From NCBI GenBank assembly GCA_036250195.1, contig JAVHZZ010000012.1, positions 94,051,955 to 94,115,954 on the forward strand: a stretch of DNA of 64,000 nt, given 5' to 3'. The first letter of the stretch is position 1. Each line of letters begins with the position of its first letter. Shown piece after piece: positions 54,001-64,000 of the stretch. A program made the position numbers and the translations under genes. This stretch comes from Mixophyes australis. Taxonomy: Eukaryota > Chordata > Amphibia > Anura > Limnodynastidae. The notes beneath the pieces were generated by a model. The model worked only from the letters and a program-made list of their open reading frames with translations, was not told the DNA's origin and ran no database searches.

Positions 54001-57000
54001 TGTAACATCAGCCCCCTCCTCTCTGCCCCCTGTACAGTGTAACATCAGCCCCCCCTCCTCTCTGCTCCCTGTACAGTGTAACATCAGCCCCCCTCCTCTC
54101 TGCCCCCTGTACAGTGTAACATCAGCCCCCTCCTCTCTGCCCCCCTGTACAGTGTAACATCAGCCCCCTCCTCTCTGCCCCCTGTACAGTGTAACATCAG
54201 CCCCCCCCTCCTCTCTGCTCCCTGTACATTGTAACATCAGCCCCCTCCTCTCTGCCTCCTGTACAGTGTAACATCAGCCCCCTCCTCTCTGCCCCCTGTA
54301 CAGTGTAACATCAGCCCCCTCCTCTCTGCCCCCCTGTACAGTGTAACATCAGCCCCCTCCTCCTCTCTGCCCCCTGTGCAGTGTAACATCAGCCCCCTCC
54401 TCTGTCCCCTGTACAGTGTAACATCAGCCCCCCCTCCTCTCTGCCCCCTGTACAGTGTAACCAGCCCCCCTCCCCTCCTCTCTGCCCCCTGTACAGTGTA
54501 ACATCAGCCCCCTCCTCTCTGCCCCCTGTACAGTGTAACATCAGCCCCCTCCTCCTCTCTGCCCCCTGTACAGTGTAACATCAGCCCCCTCCTCCTCTCT
54601 GCCCCCTGTACAGTGTAACATCAGCCCCCCCTCCTCTCTGCCCCCTGTACTGTGTAACATCAGCCCCCTCCTCTCTGCCTCCTGTACAGTGTAACATCAG
54701 CCCCCCCTCCTCTCTGCCCCCTGTACAGTGTAACATCAGCCCCCTCCTCTCTGCCCCCTGTACAGTGTAACATCAGCCCCCCCTCTCTGCCCCTGTACAG
54801 TGTAACATCAGCCCCCTCCTCCTCTCTGCCCCCCTGTGCAGTGTAACATCAGCCCCCTCCTCTGTCCCCTGTACAGTGTAACATCAGCCCCCTCCTCCTC
54901 TCTGCCCCCTGTACAGTGTAACATCAGCCCCCTCCTCCTCTCTGCCCCCTGTACAGTGTAACATCAGCCCCCCCTCCTCTCTGCCCCCTGTACTGTGTAA
55001 CATCAGCCCCCTCCTCTCTGCCTCCTGTACAGTGTAACATCAGCCCCTCCTCCTCTCTGCCCCCTGTACAGTGTAACATCAGCCCCCTCCTCTCTGCCCC
55101 CTGTACAGTGTAACATCAGCCCCCCCTCTCTGCCCCTGTACAGTGTAACATCAGCCCCCTCCTCCTCTCTGCCCCCTGTACAGTGTAACATCAGCCCCCT
55201 ACTCTCTGCCCCCTGTACAGTGTAACATCAGCCCCCCTCCTCTCTGCCCCCTGTACAGTGTAACATCAGCCCCCTCCTCTCTGCCCCCTGTACAGTGTAA
55301 CATCAGCCCCCTCCTCTCTGCCCCCTGTACAGTGTAACATCAGCCCCCTCCTCTCTGCCCCCTGTACAGTGTAACATCAGCCCCCTCCTCCTCTCTGCCC
55401 CCTGTACAGTGTAACATCAGCCCCCTCCTCCTCTCTGCCCCCTGTACAGTGTAACATCAGCCCCCTCCTCTCTGCCCCCTGTACAGTGTAACATCAGCCC
55501 CCTCCTCTCTGCCCCCTGTACTGTGTAACATCAGCCCCCTCCTCCTCTCTGCCCCCTGTACAGTGTAACATCAGCCCCCCCCTCCTCTCTGCTTCCTGTA
55601 CAGTGTAACATCAGCCCCCCCTCCTCTCTGCTCCCTGTACAGTGTAACATCAGCCCCCTCCTCTCTGCCCCCTGTACAGTGTAACATCAGCCCCCCCTCC
55701 TCTCTGCTCCCTGAACAGTGTAACATCAGCCCCCTCCTCTCTGCTCCCTGTACAGTGTAACATCAGCCCCCTCCTCTCTGCCCCCTGTACAGTGTAACAT
55801 CAGCCCCCTCCTCTCTGCCCCCTGTACAGTGTAACATCAGCCCCCCCTCCTCTCTGCCCCCTGTACAGTGTAACATCAGCCCCCTCCTCTCTGCTCCCTG
55901 TACAGTGTAACATCAGCCCCCTCCTCTCTGCTCCCTGTACAGTGTAACATCAGCCCCCTCCTCTCTGCCCCCTGTACTGTGTAACATCAGCCCCCTCCTC
56001 TCTGCCCCCTGTACAGTGTAACATCAGCCCCCTCCTCCTCTCTGCCCCCTGTACAGTGTAACATCAGCCCCCCTCCTCCTCTCTGCCCCCTGTACAGTGT
56101 AACATCAGCCCCCTCCTCTCTGCCCCCTGTACAGTGTAACATCAGCCCCCTCCTCTCTGCCCCCTGTACAGTGTAACATCAGCCCCCCCCCTCCTCTCTG
56201 CCCCCTGTACTGTGTAACATCAGCCCCCTCCTCTCTGCCCCCTGTACAGTGTAACATCAGCCCCCTCCTCTCTGCCCCCTGTACAGTGTAACATCAGCCC
56301 CCCCCTCCTCTCTGCCCCCTGTACTGTGTAACATCAGCCCCCTCCTCTCTGCCCCCTGTACAGTGTAACATCAGCCCCCTCCTCCTCTCTGCCCCCTGTA
56401 CAGTGTAACATCAGCCTCCCCTCCTCTCTGCCCCCTGTACAGTGTAACATCAGCCCCCTCCTCTCTGCCCCCTGTACTGTGTAACATCAGCCCCCTCCTC
56501 TCTGCCCCCTGTACAGTGTAACATCAGCCCCCTCCTCTCTGCCTCCTGTACAGTGTAACATCAGCCCCCTCCTCTCTGCCCCCTGTACAGTGTAACATCA
56601 GCCCCCTCCTCTCTGCCCCCTGTACAGTGTAACATCAGCCCCCCCCCTCCTCTCTGCCCCCTGTACAGTGTAACATCAGCCCCCTCCTCTCTACCCCCTG
56701 TACAGTGTAACATCAGCCCCCCCTCCTCTCTGCTCCCTGTACAGTGTAACATCAGCCCCCCTCCTCTCTGCCCCCCTGTACAGTGTAACATCAGCCCCCT
56801 CCTCTCTGCCCCCTGTACAGTGTAACATCAGCCCCCCCCCCTCCTCTCTGCTCCCTGTACATTGTAACATCAGCCCCCTCCTCTCTGCCTCCTGTACAGT
56901 GTAACATTAGCCCCCTCCTCTCTGCCCCCTGTACAGTGTAACATCAGCCCCCTCCTCTCTGCCCCCCTGTACAGTGTAACATCAGCCCCCTTCTCTCTGC

Positions 57001-60000
57001 CCCCTGTACAGTGTAACATCAGCCCCCTCCTCTCTGCCCCCTGTACAGTGTAACATCAGCCCCCTCCTCTCTGCCCCCTGTACAGTGTAACATCAGCCCC
57101 CTCCTCTCTGCCCCCTGTACTGTGTAACATCAGCCCCCTCCTCTCTGCCCCCTGTACAATGTAACATCAGCCCCCTCCTCCTCTCTGCCCCCTGTACAGT
57201 GTAACATCAGCCCCCCCTCCTCTCTGCTCCCTGTACAGTGTAACATCAGCCCCCTCCTCTCTGCCTCCTGTACAGTGTAACATCAGCCCCCTCCTCTCTG
57301 CCCCAATGTACAGTGTAACATCAGCCCCCTCCTCTCTGCCCCCTGTACAGTGTAACATCAGCCCCCTCCTCCTCTCTGCCCCCTGTACAGTGTAACATCA
57401 GCCCCCCCTCCTCTCTGCTCCCTGTACAGTGTAACATCAGCCCCCTCCTCTCTGCCCCCTGTACAGTGTAACATCAGCCCCCTCCTCTCTGCCACCCTGT
57501 ACAGTGTAACATCAGCCCCCTCCTCTCTGCCCCCTGTACAGTGTAACATCAGCCCCCTCCTCTCTGCCCCCTGTACAGTGTAACATCAGCCCCCCCCTCT
57601 CTGCCCCCTGTACAGTGTAACATCAGCCCCTCCTCCTCTCTGCCCCATGTACAGTGTAACATCAGCCCCCCCCTCTCTGCTCCCTGTACAGTGTAACATC
57701 AGCCCCTCCTCCTCTCTGCCCCCTGTACAGTGTAACATCAGCCCCCTCCTCTCTGCCCCCTGTACTGTGTAACATCAGCCCCCTCCTCTCTGCCCCCTGT
57801 ACAGTGTAACATCAGCCCCCTCCTCCTCTCTGCCCCCTGTACAGTGTAACATCAGCCCCCCTCCTCCTCTCTGCCCCCTGTACAGTGTAACATCAGCCCC
57901 CTCCTCTCTGCCCCCTGTACAGTGTAACATCAGCCCCCTCCTCTCTGCCCCCTGTACAGTGTAACATCAGCCCCCCCCCTCCTCTCTGCCCCCTGTACTG
58001 TGTAACATCAGCCCCCTCCTCTCTGCCCCCTGTACAGTGTAACATCAGCCCCCTCCTCTCTGCCCCCTGTACAGTGTAACATCAGCCCCCCCCCTCCTCT
58101 CTGCCCCCTGTACTGTGTAACATCAGCCCCCTCCTCTCTGCCCCCTGTACAGTGTAACATCAGCCCCCTCCTCCTCTCTGCCCCCTGTACAGTGTAACAT
58201 CAGCCTCCCCTCCTCTCTGCCCCCTGTACAGTGTAACATCAGCCCCCTCCTCTCTGCCCCCTGTACTGTGTAACATCAGCCCCCTCCTCTCTGCCCCCTG
58301 TACAGTGTAACATCAGCCCCCTCCTCTCTGCCTCCTGTACAGTGTAACATCAGCCCCCTCCTCTCTGCCCCCTGTACAGTGTAACATCAGCCCCCTCCTC
58401 TCTGCCCCCTGTACAGTGTAACATCAGCCCCCCCCCTCCTCTCTGCCCCCTGTACAGTGTAACATCAGCCCCCTCCTCTCTACCCCCTGTACAGTGTAAC
58501 ATCAGCCCCCCCTCCTCTCTGCTCCCTGTACAGTGTAACATCAGCCCCCCTCCTCTCTGCCCCCCTGTACAGTGTAACATCAGCCCCCTCCTCTCTGCCC
58601 CCTGTACAGTGTAACATCAGCCCCCCCCCCCTCCTCTCTGCGCCCTGTACATTGTAACATCAGCCCCCTCCTCTCTGCCTCCTGTACAGTGTAACATTAG
58701 CCCCCTCCTCTCTGCCCCCTGTACAGTGTAACATCAGCCCCCTCCTCTCTGCCCCCCTGTACAGTGTAACATCAGCCCCCTTCTCTCTGCCCCCTGTACA
58801 GTGTAACATCAGCCCCCTCCTCTCTGCCCCCTGTACAGTGTAACATCAGCCCCCTCCTCTCTGCCCCCTGTACAGTGTAACATCAGCCCCCTCCTCTCTG
58901 CCCCCTGTACTGTGTAACATCAGCCCCCTCCTCTCTGCCCCCTGTACAGTGTAACATCAGCCCCCTCCTCCTCTCTGCCCCCTGTACAGTGTAACATCAG
59001 CCCCCCCTCCTCTCTGCTCCCTGTACAGTGTAACATCAGCCCCCTCCTCTCTGCCTCCTGTACAGTGTAACATCAGCCCCCTCCTCTCTGCCCCCCTGTA
59101 CAGTGTAACATCAGCCCCCTCCTCTCTGCCCCCTGTACAGTGTAACATCAGCCCCCTCCTCCTCTCTGCCCCCTGTACAGTGTAACATCAGCCCCCCCTC
59201 CTCTCTGCTCCCTGTACAGTGTAACATCAGCCCCCTCCTCTCTGCCCCCTGTACAGTGTAACATCAGCCCCCTCCTCTCTGCCACCCTGTACAGTGTAAC
59301 ATCAGCCCCCTCCTCTCTGCCCCCTGTACAGTGTAACATCAGCCCCCTCCTCTCTGCCCCCTGTACAGTGTAACATCAGCCCCCCCCTCTCTGCCCCCTG
59401 TACAGTGTAACATCAGCCCCTCCTCCTCTCTGCCCCATGTACAGTGTAACATCAGCCCCCCCCCTCTCTGCTCCCTGTACAGTGTAACATCAGCCCCTCC
59501 TCCTCTCTGCCCCCTGTACAGTGTAACATCAGCCCCCCCCTCTCTGCTCCCTGTACAGTGTAACATCAGCCCCCCCTCCTCTCTGCCCCCTGTACAGTGT
59601 AACATCAGCCCCCCCCTCCTCTCTGCCCCCTGTATAGTGTAACATCAGCCCCCTCCTCTCTGCCCCCTGTACAGTGTAACATCAGCCCCCCCTCCTCTCT
59701 GCCCCCTGTACAGTGTAACATCAGCCCCCCCTCCTCTCTGCCCCCTGTACAGTGTAACATCAGCCCCCCCCTCCTCTCTGCCCCCTGTACTGTGTAACAT
59801 CAGCCCCCCCTCCTCTCTGCTCCCTGTACAGTGTAACATCAGCCCCCCCTCCTCTCTGCCCCCTGTACAGTGTAACATCAGCCCCCCCTCCTCTCTGCCC
59901 CCTGTACAGTGTAACATCAGCCCCCCCTCCTCTCTGCCCCCTGTACTGTGTAACATCAGCCCCCTACTCTCTGCCCCCTGTACAGTGTAACATCAGCCCC

Positions 60001-63000
60001 CTCCTCCTCTCTGCCCCCTGTACAGTGTAACATCAGCCCCCTCCTCTCTGCTCCCTGTACAGTGTAACATCAGCCCCCCCCTCTCTGCTCCCTGTACAGT
60101 GTAACATCAGCCCCCCCTCCTCTCTGCCCCCTGTACAGTGTAACATCAGCCCCCTCCTCTCTGCCCCCTGTACTGTGTAACATCAGCCCCCTACTCTCTG
60201 CCCCCTGTACAGTGTAACATCAGCCCCCCCCTCCTCTCTGCCCCCTGTACAGTGTAACATCAGCCCCCTCCTCTCTGCCCCCTGTACAGTGTAACATCAG
60301 CCCCCCCCTCTCTGCCCCCTGTACAGTGTAACATCAGCCCCTCCTCCTCTCTGCCCCCTGTACAGTGTAACATCAGCCCCCCCTCCTCTCTGCCCCCTGT
60401 ACTGTGTAACATCAGCCCCCTACTCTCTGCCCCCTGTACAGTGTAACATCAGCCCCCTCCTCCTCTCTGCCCCCTGTACAGTGTAACATCAGCCCCCTCC
60501 TCCTCTCTGCCCCCTGTACAGTGTAACATCAGCCCCCCCTCCTCTCTGCCCCCTGTATAGTGTAACATCAGCCCCCTCCTCTCTGCCCCCTGTACAGTGT
60601 AACATCAGCCCCCCCTCCTCTCTGCCCCCTGTACAGTGTAACATCAGCCCCCCCTCCTCTCTGCCCCCTGTACAGTGTAACATCAGCCCCCCCCTCCTCT
60701 CTGCCCCCTGTACTGTGTAACATCAGCCCCCCCTCCTCTCTGCTCCCTGTACAGTGTAACATCAGCCCCCCCTCCTCTCTGCCCCCTGTACAGTGTAACA
60801 TCAGCCCCCCCTCCTCTCTGCCCCCTGTACAGTGTAACATCAGCCCCCCCTCCTCTCTGCCCCCTGTACTGTGTAACATCAGCCCCCTACTCTCTGCCCC
60901 CTGTACAGTGTAACATCAGCCCCCTCCTCCTCTCTGCCCCCTGTACAGTGTAACATCAGCCCCCTCCTCTCTGCTCCCTGTACAGTGTAACATCAGCCCC
61001 CCCTCCTCTCTGCCCCCTGTACAGTGTAATATCAGCCCCCCCTCCTCTCTGCCCCCTGTACAGTGTAACATCAGCCCCCTCCTCTCTGCCCCCTGTACAG
61101 TGTAACATCAGCCCCCTCCTCTCTGCCCCCTGTACAGTGTAACATCAGCACCCCCTCCTCTCTGCCCCCTGTACAGTGTAACATCAGCCCCTCCTCCTCT
61201 CTGCCCCCTGTACAGTGTAACATCAGCCCCCCCCCCTCTCTGCCCCCTGTACAGTGTAACATCAGCCCCCTCCTCTCTGCCCCCTGTACAGTGTAACATC
61301 AGCCCCTCCTCCTCTCTGTCCCCTGTACAGTGTAACATCAGCCCCCTCCTCCTCTCTGCCCCCTGTACAGTGTAACATCAGCCCCCCCCCTCTCTGCCCC
61401 CTGTACAGTGTAACATCAGCCCCCTCCTCTCTGCCCCCTGTACAGTGTAACATCAGCCCCCCCTCCTCTCTGCTCCCTGTACTGTGTAACATCAGCCCCC
61501 TCCTCCTCTCTGCCCCCTGTACAGTGTAACATCAGCCCTCCTCCCTCCTCTCTGCCCCCTGTACAGTGTAACATCAGCCCCCCCTCTCTGCCCCTGTACA
61601 GTGTAACATCAGCCCCCCCTCCTCTCTGCTCCCTGTACAGTGTAACATCAGCCCCCTCCTCTCTGCCCCCTGTACAGTGTAACATCAGCCCCCTCCCTCC
61701 TCTCTGCCCCCTGTACAGTGTAACATCAGCCCCCCCCCCTCCTCTCTGCCCCCTGTACAGTGTAACATCAGCCCCCTCCTCCTCTCTGCCCCCTGTACAG
61801 TGTAACATCAGCCCTCCTCCCTCCTCTCTGCCCCCTGTACAGTGTAACATCAGCCCCCTCCTCTCTGCCTCCTGTACAGTGTAACATCAGCCCGCTCCTC
61901 CTCTCTGCCTCCTGTACAGTGTAACATCAGCCCCCCCTCTCTGCCCCTGTACAGTGTAACATCAGCCCCCCCTCCTCTCTGCTCCCTGTACAGTGTAACA
62001 TCAGCCCCCTCCTCTCTGCCTCCTGTACAGTGTAACATCAGCCCCCCTCCTCTCTGCCTCCTGTACAGTGTAACATCAGCCCCCCCTCTCTGCCCCTGTA
62101 CAGTGTAACATCAGCCCCCCCTCCTCTCTGCTCCCTGTACTGTGTAACATCAGCCCCCTCCTCTCTGCCCCCTGTACAGTGTAACATCAGCCCCCTCCTC
62201 TCTGCCTCCTGTACAGTGTAACATCAGCCCCCTCCTCTCTGCTCCCTGTACAGTGTAACATCAGCCCCCTCCTCTCTGCCCCCTGTACAGTGTAACATCA
62301 GCCCCCTACTCTCTGCCCCCTGTGCAGTGTAACATCAGCACCCTCCTCTCTGCCCCCTGTACAGTGTAACATCAGCCCCCTCCTCTCTGTCCCCTGTACA
62401 GTGTAACATCAGCCCCCTCCTCTCTGCTCCCTGTACAGTGTAACATCAGCCCCCCCCTCTCTGCTCCCTGTACAGTGTAACATCAGCCCCCCCTCCTCTC
62501 TGCCCCCTGTACAGTGTAACATCAGCCCCCTCCTCTCTGCCCCCTGTACTGTGTAACATCAGCCCCCTACTCTCTGCCCCCTGTACAGTGTAACATCAGC
62601 CCCCCCCTCCTCTCTGCCCCCTGTACAGTGTAACATCAGCCCCCTCCTCTCTGCCCCCTGTACAGTGTAACATCAGCCCCCCCCTCTCTGCCCCCTGTAC
62701 AGTGTAACATCAGCCCCTCCTCCTCTCTGCCCCCTGTACAGTGTAACATCAGCCCCCCCTCCTCTCTGCCCCCTGTACTGTGTAACATCAGCCCCCTACT
62801 CTCTGCCCCCTGTACAGTGTAACATCAGCCCCCTCCTCCTCTCTGCCCCCTGTACAGTGTAACATCAGCCCCCTCCTCTCTGCTCCCTGTACAGTGTAAC
62901 ATCAGCCCCCCCTCCTCTCTGCCCCCTGTACAGTGTAATATCAGCCCCCCCCCTCCTCTCTGCCCCCTGTACAGTGTAACATCAGCCCCCTCCTCTCTGC

Positions 63001-64000
63001 CCCCTGTACAGTGTAACATCAGCCCCCTCCTCTCTGCCCCCTGTACAGTGTAACATCAGCACCCTCCTCCTCTCTGCCCCCTGTACAGTGTAACATCAGC
63101 CCCCTCCTCTCTGCCCCCTGTACAGTGTAACATCAGCCCCCTCCTCTCTGCCCCCTGTACAGTGTAACATCAGCCCCCTCCTCTCTGCCCCCTGTACAGT
63201 GTAACATCAGCCCCCCCTCCTCTCTGCTTCCTGTACAGTGTAACATCAGCCCCCCCTCCTCTCTGCCCCCTGTACAGTGTAATATCAGCCCCCCCTCCTC
63301 TCTGCCCCCTGTACAGTGTAACATCAGCCCCCTCCTCTCTGCCCCCTGTACAGTGTAACATCAGCCCCCCCTCCTCTCTGCCCCCCTGTACAGTGTAACA
63401 TCAGCCCCCCCTCCTCTCTGCCCCCTGTACAGTGTAACATCAGCCTCCTCCTCTCTGCCCCCTGTACAGTGTAACATCAGCCTCCTCCTCTCTGCCCCCT
63501 GTACAGTGTAACATCAGCCTCCTCCTCTCTGCCCCCTGTACAGTGTAACATCAGCCCCCTCCTCCTCTCTGCCCCCTGTACAGTGTAACATCAGCCTCCC
63601 CTCCTCTCTGCCCCCTGTACAGTGTAACATCAGCCCCCCTCCTCTCTGCCCCCTGTACTGTGTAACATCAGCCCCCTCCTCTCTGCCCCCTGTACAGTGT
63701 AACATCAGCCCCCTCCTCTCTGCCTCCTGTACAGTGTAACATCAGCCCCCTCCTCTCTGCCCCCTGTACAGTGTAACATCAGCCCCCTCCTCTCTGCCCC
63801 CTGTACAGTGTAACATCAGCCCCCCCCTCCTCTCTGCCCCCTGTACAGTGTAACATCAGCCCCCTCCTCTCTACCCCCTGTACAGTGTAACATCAGCCCC
63901 CCCTCCTCTCTGCTCCCTGTACAGTGTAACATCAGCCCCCCTCCTCTCTGCCCCCCTGTACAGTGTAACATCAGCCCCCTCCTCTCTGCCCCCTGTACAG
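51086..64000 (+). repeat. 37 bp C-rich minisatellite, continues past the window
   Basis: At least 330 copies of cagtgtaacatcagccccct plus cctctctgccccctgta, with lengths 35-42 from extra 'cct' or C. Block duplications are visible: identical translated segments at 52600 and 55003 (2403 apart), 56561 and 58350 (1789), and 59645 and 60568 (923). Minus-strand frames (MLHCTGGREEG and ADVTLYRGQRGGG) recur because three 37-base units make 37 codons. Unknown total length; no gene is interrupted within the window. Confidence 0.97.

Noticed and set aside
51768..63705. Recurring frames MLHCTGGREEG / ADVTLYRGQRGGG as a gene family
   Set aside because: The frames recur only because three 37-base units make 37 codons; unit length varies and frames break at every irregular copy.
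51086..64000. CRISPR array (regular repeats)
   Set aside because: There are no unique spacers; the whole unit is repeated, and the context is a vertebrate genome.

Overview
The window is vertebrate nuclear DNA, most likely from an anuran amphibian. It has GT-AG spliced genes, no bacterial-type operons, a frog-type tRNA-derived SINE, and Rex1/L2-like LINE fragments ending in the 'ggcgctatataaataaatgatgatg' type of tail. The genus is not determined.

Three recognisable protein genes lie in the vertebrate-conserved order CKS1B - SHC1 - PYGO2 (human 1q21.3, mirrored). CKS1B is on the minus strand: exon 1 at 5903-5961 and exon 2 at 1064-1191. Its last exon is not seen and presumably lies left of the window. 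SHC1 is on the plus strand: a noncoding first exon ending at 6280, then twelve coding exons between 23170 and 34359. They encode a p66-type protein of about 594 residues (CH2-PTB-CH1-SH2), and the internal p52 and p46 start codons are kept. PYGO2 is on the plus strand with coding exons 38013-38073, 47734-47783 and 48128-49186, giving 389 residues with an NPF motif and a C-terminal PHD finger. CKS1B and SHC1 are head to head and share a short GC-rich promoter with a CDE/CHR-like pair, two CCAAT boxes, an E-box and an ETS site.

The most striking property is that roughly 70% of the window (about 45 kb) is tandem repeat. About a dozen families, mostly unrelated in sequence, fill nearly every long intron and the flank beyond PYGO2: an AT/G-rich compound satellite (CKS1B intron 1), a 25-28 bp C-rich repeat and a 42 bp repeat (SHC1 intron 1), 59 bp, about 139 bp, TG/TATA, 27 bp and 51 bp repeats (SHC1 introns 2, 4, 6, 7 and 10), a repeat of about 75 bp (3' of SHC1), two G-rich repeats flanking a LINE (PYGO2 intron 1), and a 37 bp repeat running from 51 kb off the right edge. 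Several show higher-order duplication. The many long open frames over these arrays are by-products of unit lengths divisible by three or of stop-poor composition, and are not annotated as genes.

Functionally, CKS1B is a CDK-binding subunit, SHC1 is a receptor tyrosine kinase adaptor, and PYGO2 is a Wnt/beta-catenin co-activator that reads histone H3. They are neighbours by conserved synteny, not members of one pathway. I found no RNA gene, CRISPR array or new enzymatic system. The unusual biology is the repeat landscape, a SINE head that may have seeded the 13 kb minisatellite, an intron-7 array that stays open in the SHC1 frame, and the apparent loss of the p66 Ser36-Pro site.
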